Positions 1 through 7,820 of a stretch of 64,000 nucleotides of DNA are shown one piece after another. The stretch's first letter is position 1; each line of letters opens with the position of its first letter. Source of the stretch: Hylemonella gracilis (lineage in GTDB: Bacteria > Pseudomonadota > Gammaproteobacteria > Burkholderiales > Burkholderiaceae_C); assembly GCF_004328645.1 (NCBI RefSeq), contig NZ_CP031395.1, positions 3,745,501 through 3,809,500 of the forward strand, written 5' to 3'. A model generated the notes under the pieces. That model searched no databases. It was not told the DNA's origin and worked only from the letters and a program-made list of their open reading frames with translations. The position numbers and the translations under genes were made by a program.

Positions 1-178
1 CACGCAAACCGCCCAGCGCCAGGCGTTCGCCTTGCGGCGTGTCCAGCGTCAGCCCCCAGAACTGCGCCATGACACCCGCCGTCATGGCTTGCGGCTGTGC
101 GCGCCACCAGGCCCAGGTGGCGCCCGCTCCAGCGGCAGCCAGCGCCGCCCCGGCGTACAGAAAATGCCTGCGTTCCAT
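1..178 (-). CDS. TlpA/redoxin-like thiol-disulfide protein (N-terminal fragment)
   Basis: Only the first 59 codons are in the window; the gene runs off its left edge. The start (ATG at 178) has a good ribosome site, GAGGTG, just upstream and lies 11 bases after the preceding stop. The product opens with a charged stretch (MERR) and a hydrophobic alanine-rich segment at about residues 6-24, which would be a signal anchor or signal peptide. The region after it (FWGLTLDTPQGERLAL) looks like the first strand of TlpA/ResA-type thioredoxin-fold proteins of the periplasm. The CxxC active site would lie outside the window, so the family call is an inference from a short fragment. Confidence 0.5.
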   Translation of the reverse strand, partial: MERRHFLYAGAALAAAGAGATWAWWRAQPQAMTAGVMAQFWGLTLDTPQGERLALGGLR

Positions 179-189
179 GGTCACCTCTT

Positions 190-800
190 CTAGATCTGCG
201 TTTCCGACGCTTGCACCAGCTCCCGCAAGGCCCGGACAGGTCCTCTGGGGCACGCCCACGGGCATCGGGCACGAGGGCGCCGCGCAGGTCGTCCAGGTCG
301 TTGATGCGCAGGTGCACCCCGACCACCGATTCACCGCTGAGCTCACCGAGTTCGCGGCAAGGCGCGTGCAGGCTCAGCACATCCACCGTCTTGTGCCGCA
401 AGCCGTTCGCGCTGCGTGACTCGTAGGGCAGGCCAAGATCAATGAGGGCGATCTCGGCTGCCTTGCCGTCCTCGCAGAACAGGTCAAGGTGCACATCCGA
501 CCAGCGTGTCGCGGTACCGCGCCAGACCGCGCCCATCAAATGGGGTTGAAAATCGGCCAGCCGCTCCATCCATTGCAGGGCAAGCCGCCGCAGAGCCAAC
601 AGTTCGCGCGGCTGGGTGTCCGCGCAGAACACGGCAATGTAGTCGCGCACGGCGTCTTCCAATGCGTCGTTGTCCGGCAAAGCCGTGCGCTGCGGCAGAC
701 CCAGCGCCTTCACGGCACGCAGCTTGGCCGGTCCGTATTCCAGCCCTTCTTCCACCACCATGCGCGCCGCGGTCGCCGCGATTTCATCTTGAGCATGCAT
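190..800 (-). CDS. Unrecognised conserved protein, frameshifted near its C terminus
   Basis: From ATG at 800 the frame reads about 180 plausible residues (starting MHAQDEIAAT) and then slides past the expected end. Adding one base in the G run at 247-250 restores a natural ending (ALRELVQASETQI) and a TAG stop at 190-192, placed just before the ribosome site of the next gene. The repaired protein has 203 residues. The stretch around G-A-V-W-R-G...SDVHLDLF resembles the strand-turn-acidic motif of nucleotidyltransferase-fold proteins; that is inference only and I do not name a function. It is probably co-transcribed with the TlpA-like gene. The frameshift is most likely a sequencing error in a homopolymer. 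Confidence 0.6.
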
Positions 801-891
801 GGCGCGGATTGTCACCCCTGTCGCTCGACCCTGTCCTTGTGCGGACAAGGCGAGGGGCTCCGAATCGATAGACCGTCACCCACTGAACGGC

Positions 892-2028
892 TCAGCGGGG
901 CAACCACCCCAGTTCGCGCGCGTGCAGGCTTTGCACGTAGAGGCGATCCGGGGTTTCGGTGACACTGGTGGTTTCGGGATAACGGCCACTGGGATCCTGC
1001 AGATCCACCACCACCTGACCCGCCTCGTTGAAAGCAAAGACATGGCCATAGGCTTTGGGGATGGGCCAGAGCGCACGTGGCAAACGCAAGGTCAGGCTGC
1101 GCAGCCAGGGCTTGGATGCCAGTTGGTCTACCTTGGGATTGCGCGGTTTGACCAGGCCCACCCAGATGCGACCGTCCAGGCCACGCATGAGGTTGTCCGG
1201 GTAACCGGGCAGATTGTCGAACAGCACCGTGGCTTCAGTGCTGGCTTGCATTTGCGCGCCCACGGTTTTCGCCAGCGAAGCCAGATCCAGCGCCTGTGCC
1301 GTAATGGCAACTTTCCAGATGCGGTACTGACCGGTTTCGTTCACGTAGAGGCTGCGCTCGTCCGTGCTCAGCGCCACGCCGTTGGCGAAGCTCAGACCCT
1401 GCGCCACCACGCGGGTTGCCTTGCTGGCGGGGTCGTACTCCAGCACACGGCCCGTGCCGGCCTGCTCCAGGATGTCCAGCACGCTGGCCTCAAAGGTGCC
1501 GCCCCAGTCGCGCGGGGCGAAACGCGTGGACGCATCGCTGAAATAGATCTTGCCGCTCTTCGCCACCACCACGGCATTGGCGTAGCGGATGGGCACAGCG
1601 TCCGCCCGGTCGGTCAACAGCGTGACTTGGCCGTTGGGTCCAATGGACAGCAGGCCCTGCATGGCGTCGGCGGCGATCAGACGGCCTGCGGCATCAAAGT
1701 CGAAACCCAGCACACGCCCACCCGTGTTCGCGTACACCTGCAGCTTTCCACCGTCCGGCTCCATGCGCAGGATCTTGCCGCTGGCCACCGCGATGTAGAG
1801 CTTGCCGTCCGGGCCGGTCAACACGTGCTCGGGTCCCTCTTCGCCATGCAGATCGATCTTGTGCAGGTCCGCCAGCCGGGTGTTGGCGGCATGCGGCTCC
1901 ACATACCCCAGGTCCGCTGCCGGTAGCCAGGCCCGGGGCTGGATCGGCACCGGCCAGAACAACAGGTAAAGCAGGGCCAGACCGAGCAGCAGAGCCAGGG
2001 TCCAGGCCGTCTTGTGCAAGGTCCTCAT
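892..2028 (-). CDS. SMP-30/strictosidine synthase-like six-bladed beta-propeller protein
   Basis: The 378-residue product starts at ATG 2028 (MRTLHKTAW), with an uncleaved hydrophobic segment at residues 8-28 suggesting a membrane anchor or export. The rest contains repeated propeller strands such as GPDGKLYIAVASGKILR, FDAAGRLIAADAMQGL and YPDNLMRGLDGRIWVGL, typical of the strictosidine-synthase-like branch of the SMP-30/gluconolactonase superfamily. Bacterial members are usually lactonases or esterases of unknown substrate, so a hydrolase acting outside the cytoplasm is a reasonable guess. Much longer upstream reading is open, but it lacks propeller-like sequence and overlaps the next gene. 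The start of this gene is 47 bases from the end of the hemolysin-III gene, so the two may be one transcript. Confidence 0.75.
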   Translation of the reverse strand: MRTLHKTAWTLALLLGLALLYLLFWPVPIQPRAWLPAADLGYVEPHAANTRLADLHKIDLHGEEGPEHVLTGPDGKLYIAVASGKILRMEPDGGKLQVYANTGGRVLGFDFDAAGRLIAADAMQGLLSIGPNGQVTLLTDRADAVPIRYANAVVVAKSGKIYFSDASTRFAPRDWGGTFEASVLDILEQAGTGRVLEYDPASKATRVVAQGLSFANGVALSTDERSLYVNETGQYRIWKVAITAQALDLASLAKTVGAQMQASTEATVLFDNLPGYPDNLMRGLDGRIWVGLVKPRNPKVDQLASKPWLRSLTLRLPRALWPIPKAYGHVFAFNEAGQVVVDLQDPSGRYPETTSVTETPDRLYVQSLHARELGWLPR

Positions 2029-2074
2029 GGGTGCCTCCGTTGTCCTGTGCCGCCTGGCCCTGGGGGTCTGGTCC

Positions 2075-2770
2075 TCAGCGCGCGTGCCAGAGCACTGCGA
2101 AAAAATGACAGGCGGTGCCGGCCAGCACGAACAGGTGCCAGATGAAATGTGCGTATCGAACCCGGTTGTCGAGCACGAAGAACACCACGCCCAAGGTGTA
2201 AGCCAGGCCACCCGCCGCCAGCCAAGCCAGGCCAGCGGGCGACACACGCTCAAGCATGGGCACGGCAGCCACCAGCACCAACCAGCCCATCAGCAGGTAC
2301 AGGCCGGTGGAAAGCCACTGGCTCGAAAGCCAATGGCCCGCCTTCAGGATCACCCCGAAGGCGGCCAGGCCCCACACCACGCCGAACAGGCTCCAGCCCC
2401 AGACGCCCCCCAGGACACCGAGCGTGAAAGGGGTGTAGCTACCGGCGATGAAGAGGTAGATCGACCCGTGGTCCAGGCGCATGAACACACGCTTGGCCCG
2501 CCCTTGCGGCAGGGCGTGGTACAGCGCCGAGACGCTGTAGAGCAGCAGCATGGTGGCCGCGAAGATGCTCGCGCCGACGACATCGGTCGCCGTACCGTCC
2601 AGGCTCGCGTAAACGATCAGCACCGGCATGGCGACCAGTGCGGCCAGGGCACCCAGCCCGTGGCTGACGCTGTTGGCGATTTCCTCACCCCGGGTTTGCG
2701 GGCGCATGGCACCGGAGGATGGGGCAAAAGACGCGGGAAAAGCAGCCGCAGTGGCGGGGATGGCGGTCAT
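2075..2770 (-). CDS. Hemolysin III / PAQR-family membrane protein (YqfA-like)
   Basis: The 231-residue product has seven hydrophobic segments and the family's conserved pieces: GEEIANSVSHGLGAL near residue 26, SALYHALPQGRAKRVFMRLDHGSIYLFIAGSYTPFTL in the middle, and a C-terminal FIWHLFVLAGTACHFFAV. Ser and His in the first motif, His-Asp in the second and His-X3-His at the end form the metal site of PAQR proteins. The name comes from a Bacillus cereus haemolysin, but most bacterial members are inner-membrane proteins of unclear role. ATG 2770 was chosen because family similarity begins near residue 26; an upstream extension to 2821 has no supporting features. Confidence 0.88.
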   Translation of the reverse strand: MTAIPATAAAFPASFAPSSGAMRPQTRGEEIANSVSHGLGALAALVAMPVLIVYASLDGTATDVVGASIFAATMLLLYSVSALYHALPQGRAKRVFMRLDHGSIYLFIAGSYTPFTLGVLGGVWGWSLFGVVWGLAAFGVILKAGHWLSSQWLSTGLYLLMGWLVLVAAVPMLERVSPAGLAWLAAGGLAYTLGVVFFVLDNRVRYAHFIWHLFVLAGTACHFFAVLWHAR

Positions 2771-2884
2771 GGATCGACTTGTGGAAATGCGGCGGCCATT
2801 CTCGCCGGTTTCAGTGGCCACGCGGCGACGCCGCGAAGACCACGTGGTGGCAGGAGCGCTGGCGTATTGGCGCCACCGGGTCAG

Positions 2885-3190
2885 TCAGGCCTTGGCGTCG
2901 AGCAAGGAGCCCAGGACGTCGTCCTGCGTCTGAATGGTCTTCAGATTGGCCTTGAAGGCATAGGTGGCCGACATCTGGTCCACCACTTCCCGCTCCAGCG
3001 CCACGCCTTCTTCAGAGGCCTGACCCACGCTGGCACGTGTCCCGCCCAGATCCGGCAGGTCCTGCTGCGTCACGGTCTGGCGTCTGAACTCGCGCGTGTT
3101 CATGTTGGCCACGTTGTGCGCGGAACTGTCCAGCCGCAATTGCGCGGTCTGCAAACCCGAAATGCCAATGGAAGAAAGACTTGCCATCAT
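2885..3190 (-). CDS. Flagellar basal-body rod-like small protein
   Basis: This 101-residue protein contains the N-terminal signature of flagellar rod/hook proteins (ISGLQTAQLRLDSSAHNVANMNT, compare the FlgB/C/F/G/E start) and a C-terminal heptad-rich segment (VDQMSATYAFKANLKTIQTQDDVLGSLLDAKA) like the rod-protein C-terminal helix. The middle domain of true rod proteins is absent, so it is essentially both terminal helices joined. Such short stand-alone proteins occur in Burkholderiales outside flagellar operons; their role is not known. It is divergent from mpl, with 84 bases between the two starts. ATG occurs at both 3190 and 3187; either could be used. Confidence 0.7.
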   Translation of the reverse strand: MMASLSSIGISGLQTAQLRLDSSAHNVANMNTREFRRQTVTQQDLPDLGGTRASVGQASEEGVALEREVVDQMSATYAFKANLKTIQTQDDVLGSLLDAKA

Positions 3191-3274
3191 GTGCTCCGCG
3201 CCAGGTGCTGGCGGTTGCTGCGATTTTAGCCAAAGTGGCCCGGAACGGTGCCAGGCCTGAGCTAGCATCGCGTC

Positions 3275-4813
3275 ATGCACATCCACATACTCGGCATCTG
3301 CGGCACCTTCATGGGCGGTGTCGCGGCCCTGGCCCGCGAAGCGGGCCACAAAGTCACCGGTTGCGACAGCGGCGTCTATCCCCCCATGAGTGACCAGCTC
3401 CGGGCGCTCGGCATTGATCTGATCGAAGGTTATGGCGCGGACCAGATGGCGCTGAAACCCGACGTGTACGTCATTGGCAACGTGGTCAGCCGCGCCCGCG
3501 CTGCGGACGGTACACCGAAGTTCCCCCTGATGGAAGCCATCCTCGACAGCGGCGCACCTTACACCAGTGGCCCCCAATGGCTGGCCGAAAACGTGCTGCA
3601 AGGTCGCCACGTGCTGGCGGTGGCAGGCACGCACGGCAAGACGACGACAACGTCGATGCTGGCCTGGATTCTTGACCACGCAGGCCTGCAGCCGGGATTC
3701 CTGGTGGGCGGTGTTCCTCTCAATTTCGGAATCTCCGCTCGCCTGGGTGGCATGCCGAACAGAGACAAGGCTTGCGAGACGGCTGCGCCCTCGGCGGAGG
3801 TCAAGGAGGAGACCGCGCAGCGGTCGGGGGACACGCAGCAGAGGGCGCAGCCGTCTCGCCAGCCGCTGCCCGAACAACACCGCCCTCTTTTCGTCATCGA
3901 AGCCGACGAATACGACACCGCCTTCTTCGACAAGCGCAGCAAGTTCGTCCACTACCGCCCGCGCACGGCCATCCTGAACAACCTGGAATTCGACCACGCC
4001 GACATCTTCGACGACCTGGCCGCCATCGAACGGCAGTTCCATCACCTCGTGCGCACCGTGCCCGGCAGTGGACGGGTGGTGTTCAACGGCCTGGAGGAAA
4101 GTCTGACCCGGGTGCTGCACCAGGGCTGCTGGAGCGAGCAGCGCAGCTTCGGCGCGGCCAGCAGCGACTTCCAGGCCCAGGGCGAACCGCAGGATTTCGA
4201 GGTGCTGCGGCACGGCGCGTCGGTTGCCCACGTGCAATGGCAGGTGGGTGGTGTGCACAACCAGTTGAACGCGCTCGCGGCGATCGCCGCCGCCGAGCAC
4301 GTGGGCGTCACGCCCGCCCAGGCTGCGCTGGCCCTGCACGAGTTCCAAAACGTCAAGCGTCGCATGGAGATGCGCGGCGTGGTGCCACGTGTGGGAGGCG
4401 GCATTACCGTCTACGACGATTTCGCCCACCATCCCACGGCCATCCGCACCACGCTGGACGGCCTGCGGCGCCAGATCGGCCCGAAAGGCGGCACCTCATC
4501 GCCGCGCATCCTGGCCGTGTTCGAACCGCGCAGCAACACCATGAAGCTCGGCACCATGAAGGCCCAATTGCCCTGGAGCCTGGAGGACGCGGACCTCGCC
4601 TTCTGCCACACGGGCGGCCTGGGCTGGGACGCGCGTGAGGCGCTGGCGCCCATGGGCGCCCGCGCCCAGGTGGCCGACAACATTGACGAACTGGTACGCC
4701 AAGTCACCGCAGTGGCGCGCGCTGGCGACCACATCCTCTGCATGAGCAACGGAGGTTTCGGCGGAGTACACCAGAAGCTGCTGGAGGCCCTGGCTGCGCC
4801 GGCCATGGCCTGA
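3275..4813 (+). CDS. mpl: UDP-N-acetylmuramate:L-alanyl-gamma-D-glutamyl-meso-diaminopimelate ligase
   Basis: This cytoplasmic enzyme joins the recycled murein tripeptide to UDP-MurNAc, saving cell-wall material. The start MHIHILGICGTFMGGVAALA is the family N-terminal nucleotide-binding loop. The ATP P-loop GTHGKTTTTSMLAW lies near residue 118, EADEYDTAFFDKRSKF near 208, and the Mur-ligase C-terminal domain carries VYDDFAHHPTAI and FEPRSNTMK. At 512 residues it is longer than the usual ~460 because of an extra stretch at about residues 163-203, rich in Glu, Gln, Arg and Ser, just before the conserved EADEYD motif. That stretch contains a 96-base palindromic element described separately. The frame remains open, so the enzyme is probably functional with a surface-loop insertion. 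Confidence 0.95.
   Translation: MHIHILGICGTFMGGVAALAREAGHKVTGCDSGVYPPMSDQLRALGIDLIEGYGADQMALKPDVYVIGNVVSRARAADGTPKFPLMEAILDSGAPYTSGPQWLAENVLQGRHVLAVAGTHGKTTTTSMLAWILDHAGLQPGFLVGGVPLNFGISARLGGMPNRDKACETAAPSAEVKEETAQRSGDTQQRAQPSRQPLPEQHRPLFVIEADEYDTAFFDKRSKFVHYRPRTAILNNLEFDHADIFDDLAAIERQFHHLVRTVPGSGRVVFNGLEESLTRVLHQGCWSEQRSFGAASSDFQAQGEPQDFEVLRHGASVAHVQWQVGGVHNQLNALAAIAAAEHVGVTPAQAALALHEFQNVKRRMEMRGVVPRVGGGITVYDDFAHHPTAIRTTLDGLRRQIGPKGGTSSPRILAVFEPRSNTMKLGTMKAQLPWSLEDADLAFCHTGGLGWDAREALAPMGARAQVADNIDELVRQVTAVARAGDHILCMSNGGFGGVHQKLLEALAAPAMA
3769..3864. repeat. Nested palindromic element inserted in frame in mpl
   Basis: Outer arms 3774-3792 and 3841-3859 are perfect 19-base reverse complements (GCGAGACGGCTGCGCCCTC and its partner) and extend to 24 bases with one mismatch (3769-3792 / 3841-3864). 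Inside is a second perfect hairpin, GACCGC-GCA-GCGGTC, at 3811-3825. The whole is exactly 96 bases (32 codons), has no stop in the mpl frame, and falls where mpl carries extra residues. A coding sequence has no reason to hold such symmetry, so it is read as an inserted palindromic repeat. Confidence 0.75.
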
Positions 4814-4851
4814 ACCGGCACCAGCCTGCGGGCCAGGGCAGTGGGACGATG

Positions 4852-5964
4852 TCAGGCCGCGCGCCGCGCGGAGACCGCCTCCGACAACACCCGCAAAGCC
4901 TCCACCGAATCGTCCCAGCCCAGGCAGGCATCGGTGATGCTCTTGCCATACTCCAGGTCACCCGCCTGGTCTTTGCCCGGGGTGAACTTCTGGGCACCGG
5001 CGTTCAGGTGGCTTTCGAGCATCACGCCAAAGATGCGGCGCGAACCGCTGCGGATCTGGCCCGCGATGTCGCGCGTCACGTCCATCTGCTTTTCATGCTG
5101 CTTGCTGCTGTTGGCGTGGCTGCAATCCACCATCAGCGTGGTGGGCAGCTTGGCGGCCTCCAGATCGGCACAGGCCTTGGCCACGCTCTCGGCGTCGTAG
5201 TTGGGCGCCTTGCCGCCGCGCAGGATGACATGACAATCCTTGTTGCCCTGGGTCTGCACGATGGCCACCTGCCCGTTCTTGTGCACGGACAGGAAATGGT
5301 GGCCGCGCGAAGCAGCCTGGATGGCGTCGGTAGCGATGCGGATGTTGCCGTCCGTCCCGTTCTTGAAACCGATGGGCGCGGACAGGCCCGAGGCCAGTTC
5401 GCGGTGCACCTGGCTTTCTGTCGTGCGCGCGCCGATGGCGCCCCAGGAGATCAGGTCGCCGATGTACTGGGGCGAGATCACGTCCAGGAATTCGCTGCCG
5501 GCAGGCAGGCCGAGGCGATTGATCTCGATCAGCAATTGGCGCGCGATGCGCAGGCCTTCGTCGATGCGGTAGCTCTCATCGAGGTAGGGGTCGTTGATCA
5601 GGCCCTTCCAGCCCACGGTGGTGCGCGGCTTCTCGAAATAGACCCGCATCACGATCTCCAGCGTGTCCTTGAACTGCTCGCGCTGCGCCTTCAGGCGCTT
5701 GGCGTACTCCACTGCCGCCGCCGGATCATGGATGGAACAGGGACCGATGATGACCAGCAGGCGGTCGTCCTTGCCCGCCATGATGCGGTGAATGGTCTGC
5801 CGGGTCTTGGCGATCAAGGCCTCCACCGGTGTTCCCGCAATGGGAAAAAAGCGGATCAGATGTTCGGGCGGGGGCAGCACGGTGATGTCCTTGATGCGTT
5901 CGTTGTCGATGCGGCTGGTCTTGTCGGCAGGCTGCGCATACCAAGTCTCGGTGGTGGCGTTCAT
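4852..5964 (-). CDS. aroG: 3-deoxy-7-phosphoheptulonate synthase (class I, AroF/G/H type)
   Basis: The 370-residue enzyme condenses phosphoenolpyruvate with erythrose-4-phosphate, the first step of the shikimate pathway. Family motifs are all present: LLVIIGPCSIHDP, MRVYFEKPRTTVGWKGLINDP, SWGAIGARTTESQVHRELASGL, PIGFKNGTDG, the lysine and histidine ligands in HVILRGGK and MVDCSHANSSK, and the C-terminal ESHLNAGAQ. Start ATG 5964 matches the usual family N terminus (MNATTETWY). Upstream on the same strand are a leader peptide rich in aromatic codons and a terminator, suggesting control by aromatic amino acid supply. Which paralogue (Phe-, Tyr- or Trp-sensitive) this is cannot be decided from motifs, so the symbol is nominal. 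It converges on mpl, 38 bases away. Confidence 0.93.
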   Translation of the reverse strand: MNATTETWYAQPADKTSRIDNERIKDITVLPPPEHLIRFFPIAGTPVEALIAKTRQTIHRIMAGKDDRLLVIIGPCSIHDPAAAVEYAKRLKAQREQFKDTLEIVMRVYFEKPRTTVGWKGLINDPYLDESYRIDEGLRIARQLLIEINRLGLPAGSEFLDVISPQYIGDLISWGAIGARTTESQVHRELASGLSAPIGFKNGTDGNIRIATDAIQAASRGHHFLSVHKNGQVAIVQTQGNKDCHVILRGGKAPNYDAESVAKACADLEAAKLPTTLMVDCSHANSSKQHEKQMDVTRDIAGQIRSGSRRIFGVMLESHLNAGAQKFTPGKDQAGDLEYGKSITDACLGWDDSVEALRVLSEAVSARRAA

Positions 5965-6011
5965 CAAGGGCTCCAAGAAGGTGAGTGGGTGTATCTGGTT
6001 GAAAACAAGGC

Positions 6012-6050
6012 ACAAAAAAACCGCCGGGGCTTTTCAGCTCCGGCGGTTCT
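6012..6050 (-). terminator. Attenuator terminator in the DAHP synthase leader
   Basis: On the minus strand, AACCGCCGG (6048-6040) pairs perfectly with CCGGCGGTT (6027-6019), with a further GCT/AGC above one mismatch and a GAAA loop. A run of seven U (6020-6014) follows directly. This is a textbook intrinsic terminator lying 50 bases before the aroG start, downstream of a short leader reading frame. A segment inside the leader frame (6105-6097, CCCCGGCGG) repeats the 3' arm and can pair with the 5' arm instead, giving an antiterminator. Confidence 0.85.
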
Positions 6051-6071
6051 TGGTGAGGGGTCTGTGTCTGC

Positions 6072-6152
6072 TTAAGCTCGCGTCAGCGCCTCTCGTCCGC
6101 CGGGGACAGAGAACCAAAAGTAAAAATAAAAATACGCGCGAACGGCTTGCAT
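6072..6152 (-). CDS. Leader peptide for aromatic amino acid attenuation upstream of aroG
   Basis: ATG at 6152 opens a 26-codon frame ending with TAA at 6072-6074. Residues 7-14 are Y-F-Y-F-Y-F-W-F, so all three aromatic amino acids appear in eight consecutive codons; after them come S-V-P-G-G-R and a short tail. The codons for V16-P17-G18-G19 contain the antiterminator segment. A ribosome stalled on the aromatic codons would leave that segment free to break the terminator at 6012-6050; a ribosome reaching the stop would cover it. No strong ribosome-binding site is visible before the ATG. The design is that of trp/phe-type leaders; its use here is inferred from sequence. Confidence 0.8.
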   Translation of the reverse strand: MQAVRAYFYFYFWFSVPGGREALTRA

Positions 6153-6190
6153 GGCGGGCACTCTAGCACAAAAAATTCAAAAGCCTAGCC

Positions 6191-6280
6191 GGGGGACGCC
6201 GGGGAGTAGGCTTTGCCGGGCCACTGGCGTCGCCCCCTGAGGGGGATGCGAGCTACACGAAGTCAGCGAGAGTCGGGGGC
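6191..6280. repeat. REP-like palindromic intergenic repeat, copy 1
   Basis: Between the aroG leader and tldD lies a compact hairpin-rich segment holding GACGCC...GGCGTC and a CCCCCT-GA-GGGGG stem. Its core GGCTTTGCCGGGCCACTGG (6209-6227) is identical, in opposite orientation, to 28458-28476 in the panB-panC gap, and the following GTCGCCCCC / GAGGGGGA part is also shared. It is a dispersed non-coding repeat; it may act as a terminator for neighbouring transcripts. Confidence 0.7.
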
Positions 6281-6289
6281 GGACAACCA

Positions 6290-7762
6290 TCACGCCGTGC
6301 CGCCGACCGTGAGGCCGTCGATGCGCAGCGTGGGCTGGCCCACGCCCACGGGCACGCTCTGGCCTTCCTTGCCGCAGGTGCCCACGCCACTGTCCAGTGC
6401 CATGTCATTGCCGATCATGGTCACGCGCGTCAGCGCGTCGGGGCCATTGCCAACCAGGGTGGCGCCCTTGACGGGATAGAGGATCTTGCCCTTCTCGACC
6501 CAGAAGGCTTCGCTGGCCGAGAAGACGAACTTGCCGCTGGTGATGTCCACCTGCCCGCCGCCGAAGTTGGTCGCGTACAGGCCACGGTCGATGCTGGCCA
6601 CGATTTCCTCGGGGGTCTTGTCGCCGCCCAGCATGTAGGTGTTTGTCATGCGGGGCATGGGAATGTGGGCGTAGCTCTCGCGCCGGCCGTTGCCGGTGGG
6701 TGCGGTCTTCATCAGGCGCGCGTTCATGCTGTCCTGGATGTAGCCCTTCAGGATGCCGTCCTCGATCAGCACGTTGCGCTGGCTCGGATTGCCCTCGTCG
6801 TCCACGTTGAGCGAACCGCGCCGGTCGGCGATGGTGCCGTCGTCCAGCACCGTCACGCCCTTGGCCGCCACGCGCTGGCCGATGCGACCGCTGAAGGCAC
6901 TCGATCCTTTGCGGTTGAAATCACCTTCCAGGCCGTGGCCGATGGCCTCGTGCAGCAGGATGCCAGGCCAGCCAGCCCCCAGCACCACGGTCATCTCGCC
7001 TGCGGGCGCGGGACGCGACTCCAGGTTGGTCAGGGCCGCATGCACGGCCTCGTCCACGTAGCGGGTGATCATCTCCTCGTCGAAATAGGCCAAGCCGAAA
7101 CGCCCGCCGCCACCAGAGGATCCCATTTCTCGGCGGACCGTGCCGCTCACGTTCTGCTCGGCAATGACCGTCACCGACAGACGAACCAGGGGGCGCACGT
7201 CCGCCGCCAGGGTCCCGTCGGCGCGGGCCACCAGCACCACGTCATATTCGCCCGCCAGACCGGCCATCACCTGCACGACGCGCGGATCCTTGGCACGCGC
7301 CAGTTTCTCGACCTTTTCCAGCAAGGCCACCTTGGCCGTGCTGTCCAGGCTGGCGATTGGGTCATCGCCCGGGTACAGCGTGCGGGAGCCGGCAATCTTG
7401 CGCTCGGCGGCCTTGACCCGGGCGGATTTGCCCGCCGCCGCGATGCTACGAACCGTGCGCGCCGCGTCCAGCAGGGAAGCCTCGGAAATGTCGTCGGAAT
7501 AGGCGAACGCGGTTTTTTCGCCGCTCACGGCACGCACGCCCACGCCCTGATCAATGGAGAAGCTGCCTGTCTTGACAATGCCCTCCTCCAGGCTCCAGCC
7601 CTCGCTGCGGGTGTACTGGAAGTAGAGATCGGCGTCATCCACCCGGTGGGCGCGGATTTCGGACAAAGCGCGCAGGAGGTGCGATTCATCCAGACCGAAG
7701 GGCGTGAGCAGGAGCTCGCGGGCAACGGTCAAACGTTCCAGGGTGGGTTCGCGTGAGATCAT
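6290..7762 (-). CDS. tldD: Metalloprotease TldD
   Basis: The 490-residue product is the catalytic-type subunit of the TldD/TldE (PmbA) zinc protease pair, which processes peptides such as microcin B17 and degrades the CcdA antitoxin in E. coli. The zinc motif HEAIGH (HExxxH) lies in the stretch ILLHEAIGHGLEGDFNRKG. Conserved GSSGGGGRFGLAYF and the C-terminal GTCGKEGQSVPVGVGQPTLRI are also present. Start ATG 7762 gives the expected length (E. coli TldD is 481). Its partner PmbA is not in the window, as is usual. The neighbour rodA lies 58 bases upstream on the same strand. Confidence 0.95.
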   Translation of the reverse strand: MISREPTLERLTVARELLLTPFGLDESHLLRALSEIRAHRVDDADLYFQYTRSEGWSLEEGIVKTGSFSIDQGVGVRAVSGEKTAFAYSDDISEASLLDAARTVRSIAAAGKSARVKAAERKIAGSRTLYPGDDPIASLDSTAKVALLEKVEKLARAKDPRVVQVMAGLAGEYDVVLVARADGTLAADVRPLVRLSVTVIAEQNVSGTVRREMGSSGGGGRFGLAYFDEEMITRYVDEAVHAALTNLESRPAPAGEMTVVLGAGWPGILLHEAIGHGLEGDFNRKGSSAFSGRIGQRVAAKGVTVLDDGTIADRRGSLNVDDEGNPSQRNVLIEDGILKGYIQDSMNARLMKTAPTGNGRRESYAHIPMPRMTNTYMLGGDKTPEEIVASIDRGLYATNFGGGQVDITSGKFVFSASEAFWVEKGKILYPVKGATLVGNGPDALTRVTMIGNDMALDSGVGTCGKEGQSVPVGVGQPTLRIDGLTVGGTA

Positions 7763-7820
7763 CCGGCCATTTTAGAGGCCGCGCCGCATCTGCACAGCCA
7801 GTGCGGGAATGCCCTCGGCT

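Noticed and set aside
835..850. CCTTGT-GCGG-ACAAGG hairpin as terminator
   Set aside because: The stem is only six pairs with no U-run.
3774..3859. Transcription terminator in mpl
   Set aside because: The stem is strong but has no U-run and lies in the middle of an intact reading frame.
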